A stretch of 64,000 nucleotides of DNA from Euglena gracilis. Lineage: Eukaryota > Euglenida > Euglenophyceae > Euglenales. The stretch's first letter is position 1; each line of letters starts with the position of its first letter. Below the pieces are notes generated by a model. That model made no database searches. It was not told where the DNA came from and worked only from the letters and a program-made list of their open reading frames with translations. The position numbers were made by a program, and so were the translations under genes. Of this stretch, positions 1 through 11,800 are shown piece by piece. The stretch spans positions 23,386,954 through 23,450,953 of the forward strand of contig CP154954.1 in assembly GCA_039621445.1 (NCBI GenBank), written 5' to 3'.

Positions 1-921
1 TTCCCGCGAAAATTTTTCAGATTCGCGAATGTCGCGATCTGAATCGCGGAAATCACGATCGGAATCATGATTACCATGATTTCCGCCCGCGAAAATTTTT
101 CAGATTCGCGAATGTCGCGATCTGAATCGCGGAAATCGCGATCGGAATCATGATTACCATGATTTCCGTCGCATTTCTCGCGAAAATTTTTCAGATCCGC
201 GAATGTCGCGATCTGAATCGCGGAAATCGCGATCGGAATCATGATTACCATGATTTCCGTCGCATTTTCATGCGAAAATTTTTCAGATCCGCGAATGTCG
301 CGATCTGAATCGCGGAAATCGCGATCGGAATCATGATTACCATGATTTCCGTCGCATTTCCCGCGAAAATTTTTCAGATGCGCGAATGTCGCGATCTGAA
401 TCGCGGAAATCGCGATCGGAATCATGATTACCATGATTTCCGTCGCATTTCCCGCGAAAATTTTTCAGATTCGCGAATGTCGCGATCTGAATCGCGGAAA
501 TCGCGATCGGAATCATGATTACCATGATTTCCGTCGCATTTCCCGCGAAAATTTTTCAGATTCGCGAATGTCGCGATCTGAATCGCGGAAATCGCGATCG
601 GAATCATGATTACCATGATTTCCGTCGCATTTCCCGCCAAAATTTTTCAGATTCGCGAATGTCGCGATCTGAATCGCGGAAATCGCGATCGGAATCATGA
701 TTACCATGATTTCCGTCGCATTTCCCGCGAAAATTTTTCAGATTCGCGAATGTCGCGATCTGAATCGCGGAAATCGCGATCGGAATCATGATTACCATGA
801 TTTCCGTCGCATTTCCCGCGAAAATTTTTCAGATCCGCGAATGTCGCGATCTGAATCGCGGAAATCGCGATCGGAATCATGATTACCATGATTTCCGTCG
901 CATTTCCCACGAAAATTTTTC
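1..921 (+). repeat. 91-bp satellite array A
   Basis: About ten head-to-tail copies of a 91-bp unit, most differing by one or two bases; the first copy is shortened. Each unit is rich in TCGCGA and ATCGCGAT words and contains a perfect hairpin with arms AATCATG/CATGATT and loop ATTAC (for example 237-255). Because 91 is not a multiple of 3, overlapping ORFs of about 61 codons arise in every unit on both strands; these are artefacts. The array stops abruptly at about 921, where LINE sequence starts, so the LINE 5' end abuts satellite. The same satellite recurs inverted at 45,330-46,075. Confidence 0.95.
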
Positions 922-1174
922 AACAGGCCCAGACCGTTACAGTTTGCGTGTGAGGTTGGATTGGCTGATCGTCTTTCCCCGTCTGTGGACCACCAGCGAT
1001 CTTGATGACTCAAATGACTCCCTGTCGGACTATTATTCTTGTGCTGCCACAAAAAATTTCCACATGGCAGAAACAGTTGGCACCATACACCTCCGCACTG
1101 CATGCCCACACGGGGGGAAGAAGCCGGAAGACGCATATCTGAAGACGGGGCGAGGTGATTCCCTGACAACAATG

Positions 1175-1201
1175 GGTGATGTGGAAACCAATCCAGGCCC
1201 G
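1175..1201 (+). other. 2A-like motif 1 (canonical)
   Basis: Codons read GDVETNPGP, an exact match to the D[VI]ExNPGP core of 2A ribosome-skipping peptides, preceded by GRGDSLTTM as in the insect-virus class of 2A. Skipping would separate Gly and the last Pro. Function is inferred from the motif. Confidence 0.8.
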
Positions 1202-1582
1202 CTGACGGCATTTAATGGACCCTGTGGTGAAGTCATGGATCTATTGGACCAACTTGTTGCCATGAACATGACTGATTTCTTTCGGATCAAGGCTAAAATA
1301 CCACTGCGGCAAGGCCCCGATGGCTCCTCCCGTTCACTTCTTCCCAGAGCTACATACTGGCTGAAATGCACTTTGTGTGACATTGAAACCATCACTGCCT
1401 CGGCAGGTTGGTGCCTGCACCACAGGGAAACCTGCCCTGTTTTTTCAGCCACAGTATATCCATCTACTGAGACAGCAAAAGTACACTCCGTAACAAGCCG
1501 AGGATACCCCCAAGAACAAGCTCGGGAAAGGTTTTCAGAAGGACACCAGCCGAATGGAAGGGGGGAACGAATCACCACCCAT

Positions 1583-1609
1583 GGTGACGTCCAAACACAA
1601 CCAGGGCCC
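1583..1609 (+). other. 2A-like motif 2 (degenerate)
   Basis: Codons read GDVQTQPGP preceded by GRGERITTH. It shares its framework with motif 1, but the conserved Glu and Asn are both Gln, which would be expected to weaken or abolish skipping. Confidence 0.55.
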
Positions 1610-2251
1610 ATCTACTTCCGTCTGGCCACCATGGAAAGACCGACAATCCCTATCCCCAGGGGATTTCAAGAAAATTTCATTCGGCACAGACTGCTGGCGA
1701 GCCTTCAAGAGGTGGATGCAGAACTTCAAACTTTCCGAGACACCTTCCCTTCCGATGTCCTTGTTGAGGACGCTACCGTCTATGAGCTCACCGAATGTTG
1801 GGAAGTTTTGAGAGGAGTTCTGTTTGTGCTCATAGGGCTATGGCCACATCGACCACCACGTCACGACTCCCCATCGAGTGTGCATGCCATTATGTGGTTG
1901 CTGACCTGTTTATGGTCCGAAGTATGCAACATCGGCGAGGCCTTTCACTTCTACCTGCCCCCTATTCACCTAATGGCACTACCCAACGTTCTCCGGCCGA
2001 GAGGCACTTTCCCCAGAGTACCTCCAACGGAGCCCTCCTCGTCCGACCTCTGCCCATTGAATGTACACACCGTTGATATCCTGGACATCATGGCCTTGTT
2101 ACGTCCGACAAGATCAGTAGTTTCAGTTGACCGTCACATCCGGAGGGCACGACGGACAGCACAAAGACGACCAAACCACCAACGAGGTGACATAGGCCGT
2201 AACAACGCTGTCATAGCCGAGAGGCCCACACACCAAGATGTCACACTTTGT

Positions 2252-2278
2252 GGTGACGTTCACCTCGAGCCAGGACCT
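2252..2278 (+). other. 2A-like motif 3 (degenerate)
   Basis: Codons read GDVHLEPGP after a Thr-Leu-Cys. Asp, Val and the PGP end are kept; the Glu is His and the Asn is Glu. Three codons later the frame stops (TAA at 2,288). Confidence 0.4.
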
Positions 2279-2490
2279 ATTTACGGATAACCCCTCGTGA
2301 AGGACCCCTATCCCTGCGACCTAGCACCCGGCCCCATTGCCGACGACCAACCAACCAACCAGGGCCTTCTAAGTTGTCAGATGTGGCCCCAGGGCACGCC
2401 AACCACGTACGGCAACCGATTGACCACGAAAAAACGCGGTATGGGTACAGTCCTCCCCGATGTGGCAGGGGCAAAAGCCTTGCCAGTTGT

Positions 2491-2517
2491 GGCGACATTG
2501 AAAGCAACCCAGGTCCC
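2491..2517 (+). other. 2A-like motif 4 (canonical)
   Basis: Codons read GDIESNPGP preceded by GRGKSLASC, a full match to D[VI]ExNPGP. It lies in the frame that runs into the reverse transcriptase, so it would release the RT from the upstream segments. Confidence 0.8.
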
Positions 2518-3830
2518 ACAGAAACCCGCCCTCCCCAGCAGGAGGACGTCGAAATGGCCTCAGCCGCACAGACCTTTGCTGTGCCGCCGACGGAGGTACC
2601 ACTCCTTGGATCTTGGTTTCCAATGCACTCAACGCCGCTGTTCTCGCCTACTTTGTCCCAGGCTATAATGCCGTTTCCCAGTTTGAACGGGGGCCCCGGG
2701 GCACCTGCAGCAGAACAAATCATGGTCATTGACGAACTAGAGTCCCGGGTGCGCTCAGCGATTTCCGAAATTCACGGGTGTGCGCCACAGGGCCAGGGGT
2801 TGATTGAGAATTTTGTGCCGTCCTCACCACAAGGGCAAGAGCAAGAATGCCAAAATGGTCGAAGGCCGCAGCCCCCCGTGGTTCCAGCACTAGCGCAGTC
2901 CTCGATGAACGCTGATACGCTGCAAGTCACTCCCTTCTCGCAACCTTGCCCAGCAATGCAGCCATCTTGGGAAGAAATTTCCCAAGACACTCGGGGCACG
3001 TTGGTCCATATCCCACGGGGAGCGTTGCGAAACGTTGGGCTCGCCTTCTGCAGCACCCTCAGTCGCTTTGTGTCAAAGCCAGGATGGGAGACCCTACACG
3101 CACTTTGGTGCTTCCCAAAAGCTGTGCTTGCTCCATTGAAGCGGAGCGGGAAAAGCCATTGGGCTGCAGTTGGACGGAAAATTACTGAGAGAGCCAATGC
3201 CTACCTCAACCGGTCCACAGAAGATTCGTGGGATGAGACTCGCCAAATTCGTGATGCACAAAACCCAAAGAAGAGAACACGAAGTCAGACAAAAAATTTC
3301 GATGCTGAAAGCCAAGAAAGATTGTGCAACCGTGTTCAAAGCCTTGTCAGCCATGGGGCGGTCAGTAAAGCCTGCCGCATGCTGACTTCTGATGGAATCC
3401 AAGATGCAGACGACCCGCTAATCTTGGAACGGTTGGCTGCCTTGCACCCTCCTGAACCCCAACCTGGAAGGCAAAATCTGCCTCCGGACTTCCCTCGCCT
3501 CGAATTCGATCTCAGTGAAGATGCAACCAGGGAGCGCCTAATTCAAATACGGAAAGCAGTCATGTCTTTCCCGAAGGAGTCCTCACCAGGACCGTCTGGA
3601 CTTCGTCCAGATCATCTTAAAGACATGCTCTCTGATCCCCTGGGGACACAATCAGAACAACTCCTCACAATTTTGGACCAATTCTTCCGAACATGTTTGA
3701 CAAACGGAAACCACAACTCTGCGGCATGGATTTTCGCTGGTGCCCGTTTGACTCCTCTTCAAAAACCCTGCAATCCAAGCGAAAACCTTGATGAGCTTGG
3801 CAATACCAACCCCATTCATGACCCAAAGAA

Positions 3831-3834
3831 GGAT
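3831..3834. repeat. Target-site duplication, left copy (GGAT)
   Basis: GGAT immediately precedes the left LTR and is repeated at 16,337-16,340 immediately after the right LTR. A 4-bp duplication is usual for some Ty3/gypsy integrases. Confidence 0.85.
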
Positions 3835-4474
3835 AGTTTCCTGAATGGTGTTGTTTTTTGCCCAGCCTTCACTCCCGGGGGTCCGTGAGGGGGTACCGGC
3901 GGGGTGGGGGGTAGGCGCGATGGGCTCTGGGGAGAGGGGTAGGTTCGGGATACTCCCCTTCCCACGTAGGATTTTTTCCCGGGGACCGAAGGCCCTCCTT
4001 TTTGGGGAGTGGTTGGAGGGGGGAGTCCGGCTTGGCGTCCCTTCTGGCAGTGGGGGGGTTTAGGAAAAGGCCTGGTTAGCCTCCCCTAGGCTTCAGATAC
4101 CCCAGCACCAACACCTTTTTGGCTTGTACTGCTCTCCTGCGCCAGCAGATAGCCAATCTTTTTTGTAATCTTTTGCTTGCTCCGCCCTTGGGATTTTGAT
4201 TTTCTTGAACTTTTGCACTTTCTTGGCTCCAGTGCCTTTCCTTGAATTCCCTTGAAATTCCTTGAAAATTGATATAATTTGACCTTGGTCTTGATTCAGC
4301 AAGCACAATCTTGAATTGAAACCATAGATAAGAAAGAGGGAGCCTGCAGTAAAAAACAGAACAGTTAGAGAGCGGTTTGCGCTATTTTGATGCTAAATTA
4401 GCGCAGTGGTTCGCTATATACAACAGCAGGCTGTAATAGTGGCAATAGAAGGTGCAGCGGCCGGTCCGCCAACT
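3835..4474 (-). repeat. 3' LTR of the methyltransferase chromovirus
   Basis: 640 bp, nearly identical to 15,698-16,336. Read on the element strand it starts AGTTGGCGG and ends GGAAACT, so the termini are AGTT/AACT rather than the usual TG/CA. A TATATA box lies about 55 bp inside its 5' end on the element strand (near 4,415-4,420). At all four substitutions this copy carries T or A where the 5' LTR has C or G. Confidence 0.92.
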
Positions 4475-4486
4475 CTCCCCTTCCTC
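4475..4486 (-). other. Polypurine tract
   Basis: On the element strand the 12 bases GAGGAAGGGGAG directly precede the 3' LTR. This is the expected position and composition of the primer for plus-strand DNA synthesis. Confidence 0.85.
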
Positions 4487-5846
4487 GGCCTTGCCTCCGG
4501 CTGCCGGGCCTGGCCGCTGCCTCTCTCGCCCCCCTGCCACAGGAGCCTGGCCGGGGCTCCCCGGTCCTTCGTTGCGCCGCTGCCTGGCGTGCCGGCTGCG
4601 GGCGGGCTCCTGTGGTCCGGGTTGGGGTGGACGCCAGCCAATCCCTGGCCGTGCTCCGCAGGCGTTCGGTGAGCGTCGCTGCTGACGTCGTCCGGCCTTG
4701 CGGGCTGGCCTCAGGAATTGGCTGGGCTCGGGCTTTGGCTCTCCTTGGCGCTCCTTGGTGGGTGGTCTTGTCTGGGTTCGGTGCCCCCCCCCCCCCTTTG
4801 GGGCTGACGGTCCCCCTGGCCGCCGTTTTTTTTTTTTTTGCCGGCCCCCCTGGGCCGTGCGTGCCCCCCCCCCCGGGTGGTCTTGGGCGGCCCCCCTGGG
4901 CCGCTTTTCGGCGCCTCCCCCCCTGGGGTCTGGGCGGCCCCCCTGGGCCGGTTTTCGGCGCCCCCCCCCCCTGGGGTCTTGGGCGGCCCCCCTGGGCCGT
5001 TTTTCTGCCCCCTCCCCCCCCCCGCGGGGCGGTGGGGGGCCCCCCCTCGGCCGCTCCTTGGGTTCCCCCCCCCCCGGGTGTGGGCGCGGCCCCTTGGCCG
5101 CTTTTTTTTTTTTTTTTTCCGGCCCCCCTGGGCCGTTCGTGCCCCCCCCCCCCCCCGGGTGGTTTTGGGGGGCCCCCCCGGGCCGCTTTTGCGCCCCCCC
5201 CCCCTGGGTCTGGGCGGCCCCCCTGGGCCGCTTTTCGGCGCCCCCCCCCCCCTGGGGTCTGGGCGGCCCCCCTGGGCCGTTTTTTCCCCCCCCCCCCCCC
5301 CCCGGGGTCTGGGCGGCCCCCCTGGGCCGCTCTTAGGCGCCCCCCCCCCCCCGGGTGTGGGCGCGGCCCCCTGGCCGCTTTTTTTTTTTTTTTTTGCCGG
5401 CCCCCCTGGGCCATGCGTGCCCCCCCGCCGGGGTGGTCTTGGGCGGCCCCCCTGCCGCTCTTGGGTGCCCCCGGTCCGGGTCCTTTGGTCTTCCCTGGGT
5501 CCCCTGGGCCCCCCCGGGGTCGGTTGGGTTTCCCCCCTTGGGTCCCCTTTCTTTCTCCTTTCCTCTCCTTCTTTGCTCGCCTCTCCCCGGGGCTTTCGCC
5601 CCCGTGCTTCGTCGCTCTCCTCTCCTCTCCTCTCTCTCTCCTCTCTGGGCTCTCTCCGGTCTCCCTTCTCCTGGCTCGGCCTCGGCCGGGCTCACCGTGG
5701 CTCAGCCTTGGTTGGGGAAGAGAAGGGAGGGGTGGCACACCAGTAAGAGGTTGGGTTGGTGGGTGAGAGCCTCCACAGTATCCATCAGGTCAGTAGGGGG
5801 TGAGCCAGCTGCCGCCGACATCACCGCATCTCCTCACGACGACAGC
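4487..5846 (-). repeat. 3' untranslated region with GC-rich imperfect tandem repeats
   Basis: Between the pol stop and the PPT. From about 4,780 to 5,450 there are roughly ten imperfect copies of a 40-85-bp unit built on the plus-strand word GGCCCCCCTGGGCC with runs of C and T. Long Pro/Gly-rich ORFs appear on both strands only because stop codons are rare in this composition. I see no gene here. Confidence 0.75.
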
Positions 5847-8800
5847 TCAGCTCCTGCGCGCGCGCTGCCAGCCGCCTGTCCTGAGCGTCGAAGGAGAGGG
5901 GAAGGAACAGAAAGATGAACTGGAACACGACCACCATGGAGAAAATCCCAGGTTGACGCCAGGCCTTTTCCATTTCCCCATGGGGTGTGGGCAGGGGGCG
6001 GGGGTGGCCTCCTTGTTGGGAAGGAAGGGCCGGGTCGCACCGTGGCCATGCAGGGGCACGCCTCCGGTGGTGGTGCCCCCTCGCCGCAGGGACGGGTCAT
6101 GGGGGTGCACGGGAACGGGGCCCCCTGGTGGGAGGGGGGGATCCCGAGCTGGGGCGTCCCTGCGGGTCGACACGCGGGGGCGGCGACCTCTACCCGTGGG
6201 GGCAGGGGAGACTCGGGGACCGGGTCTCTGAGGTACGCCTGGACTGCGGGGTGGGTACGCGTGTGATATGGGGAGTGATGGGGTGGTGGACGGTGGAGCT
6301 GGGGCAAGGGAAGCGCGGGAGAGCACATCCCTCGCAGACGCGGATCGCACGGAGACGGGGCGCTTGCCGCTCGCGGGCTGCCGGTGGACCCTGACCGGGT
6401 ACCTGGGGTGGGCCGCTTGTTGGGGACCCGCCGGGCCAACATCTCCTCCGTCTTCTTGGTCTCGATCTCCTTCGTCTCCTCCATCACCTTCATCATCGTC
6501 TCCAGCAGAATCATCACCTTCTCGACATACATCTCCGTCCTCGGGGTCCTGCCACATCCACTCCTCTGGTGGCTCCTCCCAGGACAGCCCAAACTCCTTC
6601 TCCTTCTCCTTCTCGATCTCCACAGCGTGGCAGATGGCGATGTGGGCTTCCTCCGGGAACCTCGAAAGGTACTTCATGATGTCCTCCTTGATGTCGTGCT
6701 CGACGAAGTACGACACGATGGGGGAGGCGTACCGGTGGAAGAAGTGCCGCAGCGGCTCCCACGTCTTCTCCTCGTACCCCAGCCACTTGACGAGGAACTC
6801 GAGGTCGCCGTTGGCATCGCGCCGGTGGGTGACCACCGCCTCCACTTCCCACTCGTCCAGCCGGGAACCCTCCTCCGGCCTGGATTGGCGGAAGTGGAAG
6901 AGACGGAGCGGTGGCCCCATGAGGGCTGGATCGTGGCGGTAGCTCTTGATTTGAGATCGGTGGGCCACCTGCTTCCGGCCATCCTCCATCTGGAGCACGT
7001 ACGTGTGCTCACTGGTGCGCTCTGCCACCACGCACGGCCCGATCCAGTACGTCTCCAGCTTCTCGCCGGTGCGGGTGCGCGGGCGGAGATACCAGACCTT
7101 GTCGTTGATCTCCAGCTCCGGCAGCTCTTTCCTCCTCTTGTTGACCGCCTCGGCTGTCTTGGCGTGCTCCTCGTTCAGGATCTTCGCAACACGATGATCG
7201 ATGTCCTGCATGCGCTCGAAGAAGGCCACCGCGTCCTCGGCCCGCGTGGGCGGCTGGTACGGCACCCCGCCATACCACCGCTCGCGGCCGAAGAGCACCT
7301 GGAAGGGGCTCAGGCCGCTGGGCCCAGCACTGTCGTGCAGGGTCCGCAGGGCCCGCGGCAGCGCCTCCGGCCACTCCACGCCCTCCGCCGCCTTCATCTT
7401 CCTCAGCCGCTTCTGGATCTGCGCGCCGAGGACCTCCGCACGGGCGTTGCCCTCGTGGTGGTATGCTTGGGAGAAGGCATGGCGCACCCCCAGTCTTGCA
7501 CACATTGCCCTCCACCAGGCCCCCACGAAGTGGGGGCCCCGGTCCGACGTGATGACGCTTGGCACGCCGAACTGCGCCCACTGCTCATACATAGCCTTAG
7601 CCACCGCCTCCGCCGTTAGCCCGCGGGTGTGGTGCACGGTTGCGATCGCCCAGCCGGAGTGCCGATCGATGCATGCTGCGAACACGTTCACCAGCTTGCC
7701 GCCCTCCACCTCCACCTCCGGCATCTGGAACAGATCCACGCTCACCGAACACATCACATGGGGCGGCACTGGCGTGGGCGTGATGCGGAGCCGGAGGGGT
7801 TGGTGGGGGTGCTCTGACGCCTGACAGAACTCACACACGGCCAGAATCTTGCCCGCCAGCTCGCGTGCTCGGGAGGGCACCGCAAACTGGAAGTTCCGGC
7901 TGGCCTCATCGAGGAGGCGCTCACCACCGACGTGCCCCGACGCCCGGTGCTGCTCTCGGATTGCCCGCTCGGTCAGGGCATCCGGCACGCACCAGACGGA
8001 ATCCTTCACCAGCTTGCCTGCCTCCTTCCGGTAGCCGGTGGGCCATGGCCGGCCGCGCTTGATGGCCTGCCACGGCTCTTTGAACGTTGGGCACTTCTCA
8101 TACGCCTCACTCCAGTCCATCGCCATCAGGTCCTGGTCCTCTTCTTGCGGGGCTGCGGCCGGGGTGGCTGCAGCTGGCGGCACGGCGGCTGCCACAGGCG
8201 GCACGGCGGCTGCCACCGGCGGCACGGCGGGAGGGCTGGGGTGCCCCCCCACCTTGGGTGGGCCGGCCGACGGCACCGCTCCTTCGGCTGGCTTCTTTGG
8301 GACGACGGTAACGAGCGGGGTGGCGACGGCCTGGCTTCGGGTTGTCACGGCGATCGCTGCGGACGGTAGGATGCTGCGTGCGCTGGCCGCGGGCGGGGAC
8401 GATGCTTGCTCGGCGGACGGGGATCGCACGGCGGGTGCTGCTGCCGGTGCCGCTGCTGGCCGTACGGAAAACCGCACGGTGCGTGGTGTGGCGGGCTGCT
8501 GCTGCTGCTTGGGCTGCGCGGACAACGCCGGGTGCTGCGGCTGCTCGGGCTGCCCGGGCGATGCCAGCGCTGTCGCACTGGGCACTCGCACGGTCGGTGC
8601 TGCAGTCGCAGCCGGCGCGGTGGGGTGCGGTGGGGGCGGCGGTCGGATTGCCGGACTTCCGGCTGCCGGAATCCCGGCGGGCGCCACCTCGGATGCCGGT
8701 GTCCCGGCCGATGCCGCCGTGGCTGCCGGTGTCCCGGCTGGCGACGATGGGGATGCCGCATTTGCGGTCGGGAGGGGGCACACCTTGTCCACCGGGTGTA

Positions 8801-11800
8801 CTGCCTTCGGGCAGCTGCGCTCCGCGGCCTTCTCCTCTCGGATCTGCTGCTCCATCTCCTCGGCGTCCGCTGCCGTCCCGTGCCAGCAGGAGTCTCGGTA
8901 CTCCTGGCTGGCCGGGTACGCCCACCGCGACAGCGCGTCCCCCACCTCGTTCTTCTCCCCCGGCACGTACACCACCTCCACCATGTGCTCGTTCAGCTTG
9001 GAGTGCCACCTCGCCCGCCGGCCTTGCGGTCCCGCTCCTCGGGCGACGTGCTCCTTGTACCAGCTTTCCAGGGACCGGTGGTCCGTCAGCACCAGCACCT
9101 TCTGCCCGGTGATGTAGCCGCCCCACTTGTCCAGCGCGCTCACCACCGCGTACGTCTCCTTGTAGCTGGTGTCCCACCGCAGCCGCTGCCCCTCCGTCAG
9201 CTTCCTGCTCATGAAGCCCACCGCCACCGACGCCCCGGGCTTCAGGAGCTCCTCCACCGAGGGGATGCCCTCCACCTTCGGCAGCTGCTCCAGCACGGCG
9301 CCCACCGCGTAATCGGAGGCGTCTGTGCGGAGCACGAACGGCTTGTTCATGTCCACGTGCCACAGCTCCAGGTCCGCCACCAGCGCTGCCTTCAGCTTCT
9401 CGAACGCCTCCAGCTCGGCCGCGGACCACACGATGGGGTGCTTGCTGCCCGCCCGGGACAAATCCCGTGGTAGCTTCAGCTTCTCCTGCAAGGGGGCGGC
9501 CAGCTCCGAGTACATACGTACATACCCCGAATAATAATTGCAGAGGCCGAGAAAGGCGCGCAAACTCGTCACATTGGCCGGGGGTTGCCACCGCTGCACC
9601 GCCGCCAGCTTGCCGCTCGCGGGCACGCGCTTGCCCTCCCCCAGCACGTGCCCCACGAACTCCGCCCTCTTGCGGAACAGCTGCGCCTTCTTCTTATCCG
9701 CCACCCACCGATCCGCCTCCAGCGCCCGCAGGGTCTCACGCAGATCCCCCGCGTGCCGCCTGATCAGCTCCTCGTCGCTCCACCCCGGCAGCCGCCTCGT
9801 GCTCACCAGGATGTCGTCGAAGTAGGGGTGGGTGTGGGCGGAGACGTTGCGGCAGGTCGCGTCGATGTCCCTCTGGAGCAGCGCCGGACCGACGTTGATG
9901 CCCTGGGGCCAAACAGTCCACTGCCAGAGGCCGCCGGGCAGGTGGATGTTGGTGATGGGTCGGCTTTCCTCCGCCATGGCCACCTGGTGGAAGGCGTCCC
10001 GCAGGTCCACCGTCGAGAAGATCTCGCACTTCGCCTGCTCGCTCACGATGTCCTCCGTCAGCGGTAGGGGGTAGGAGTCCATCTGCAGCATCTTGTTGGT
10101 CAAGCTGTAGTCGCACACCAGCCTCCACTTGCCCGACTTCTTGCGGATGGGGAAGGCGGCCGCCCTCCACGGCCCCCGCCCCGCCTCCAGCTTGCCGTCC
10201 GCCAGGCACTCCCGCTCCATCTCCCTCAGGGCCTCCAGCCGCTCGCCCTTGAGGTTGATGATCCGGCCCACCACCGGGGTTGCTCCCGGCTTCAGCCTCA
10301 GCACCGCCTTCCCATGGGTGCCCCGCGCCGGGGGACACGGCCACACCCGCTCTCGGAACACCCGGCCTTCGAACTCGTTGATGATCTCGTCCCGCAGCTG
10401 CCGCGCCAAGGGATGGTCGACGTCGTCTTCTGTCTCCACTACCCCTCGCACCGCCTTCGCCGCTTCTTCGGCCTCCTTCAGCATCATCGCCACCTCTCGG
10501 ACTGCAGCCTCGTCCGTGGTCAGCTGCCGCATCTTCTTCACCGTGGAGAGGTAGCCGTCCAGCTCGTCTTCGTCTTCATCGCCATCTTCCTCCTTCTTCT
10601 CTTCGTCTCCACGCCGCCTCAGGATCCACTTGGGGTCCGCGTGGAGCTGCAAGGTGTCGCGCCATGGCTGGACATCCAGCCGGTTCTCCCGGAGCCACGG
10701 ATACCCCAGAATCAAATCCGTGCTGATGCAGCCGTCGTACGCCACCACCTTCGTCGTCCACGTCCTCGGTCTCCGCTCCTCGTCGTCGGTCTGGGCCGCG
10801 AAGGACAGCTTCAGCTCTGCTTCTCGTTGTCCTCCGGGTAGTGCTTCTCCGCTCACCGTGCGCAGCACCAAGGGTCTTGTTGCCGCGTGGAACACCGACT
10901 CCGGGAACAGCTCCTTCTTCACGAGGGAGGTCTGCGCCCCCGTATCGATCAAGGCTTTCGCCTGGATCTTCATCCCGCCTGCCTCCACCTCCACGTCCAT
11001 CAGCAGCTGGTAGCACCCCCCACGGTGCTCCATCCGGCCGACCGTGAACGGCCGGTTCGGGAGGTGCTGCCACGGCCGCACCACCACCTTCCGCACCTTC
11101 TTCGCCTCCTCCGCCGCCGCCACTTCTTCCCGTGCCTTCTCCCCCAGGCACAGGTACCGCACCACCCCCTCCGGGATGCGGTAGGCCTCCTCCCTTGTGC
11201 ACCTGCGCTCGCCGCCACTGCCTCCCAGCTGCAGCCGATGTCGTCGTACGCCGTCTGGTCCTTCCACCATGCTGCCGCACTTCCCACCACAGATGACGTC
11301 GTCCAGCTCCTTCGCCATCGCATCGCTGACCCAGAAACGGGTCGGCTTGCGATACCCGTATTCCGCGAAGCGGCAGTAGTCGATATCCACGTACCGCACT
11401 CCGCGCAGGACTCGTCGCCACCGCAGCAAGCCGAACCTCGGGTTTTCAATCCACCACCGCGTAGGCGCCAAGTACTCCACCAGCTCCCTCGTGGCCTTCA
11501 CCACCGCGTCCGCCATGCGGAGCCTCCTCTTGCGGGTGGTGAGGGCTGCGGAGTACTCGGTACAGGGCGGGGACGCCGCGATGACCTCGAAGTAGCCGGG
11601 AGCGTACTGTTCCCAGTACCTCCACTTCCTCACGTCGGCCACGATGTCCGGCTTCCACTTCTCGTCCCAGTCCACGCTGATCACCTTGAAGCCCATCTTC
11701 TCCAGCGCTCTTCTGACACTGCCCGTTCCGGAGAACAGGTCCAGCGCCCATCTTTCCTTCTCTTCCTTTGCCGCCTTCTTCACCGGCTCTTTCTTCTCCT

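Larger units (their letters stand above)
922..2290 (+). pseudogene. LINE N-terminal region with three 2A-like motifs
   Basis: An open frame continues from the satellite (first ATG at 788, inside the array) to a TAA at 2,288. The element's own start cannot be fixed. The product would be about 455 residues without any domain I recognise. It is cut into segments by motifs ending in PGP: GRGDSLTTMGDVETNPGP, GRGERITTHGDVQTQPGP and a poorer one ending GDVHLEPGP. The first fits the 2A consensus DxExNPGP; the other two have lost the Glu and/or Asn. The segments of about 127 and 214 residues between them carry scattered Cys and His. The frame closes three codons after the third motif, and coding resumes in another frame before 2,374, so at least one indel has occurred. 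Confidence 0.6.
2374..3834 (+). pseudogene. LINE reverse transcriptase, N-terminal part
   Basis: This frame begins upstream of the fourth 2A motif and runs to the insertion of the LTR element. After the 2A comes a Pro/Gln-rich stretch, then from about 3,200 a basic region. The conserved LINE block with FPKESSPGPSGLRPDHL (about 3,571-3,621) is the first RT motif of a family common in dinoflagellate and invertebrate genomes. The segment ends with GARLTPLQKP and a short linker. RT motifs A, B and C are missing here because they lie beyond the insertion, from 16,341. The GAT codon at 3,832-3,834 is the last LINE codon before the foreign LTR; in the uninterrupted element it is followed by the GGC at 16,341 in the same frame. 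Confidence 0.8.

Noticed and set aside
333-910. Overlapping ~61-codon ORFs on both strands at the left edge
   Set aside because: They repeat every 91 bp and are generated by the satellite; no independent gene.
1-921. Possible CRISPR array
   Set aside because: Units are contiguous with no unique spacers, and the DNA is eukaryotic.
4398-5766. Long Gly/Pro-rich ORFs on both strands
   Set aside because: They follow from poly-G/C repeats with few stop codons in the 3' region of the chromovirus.
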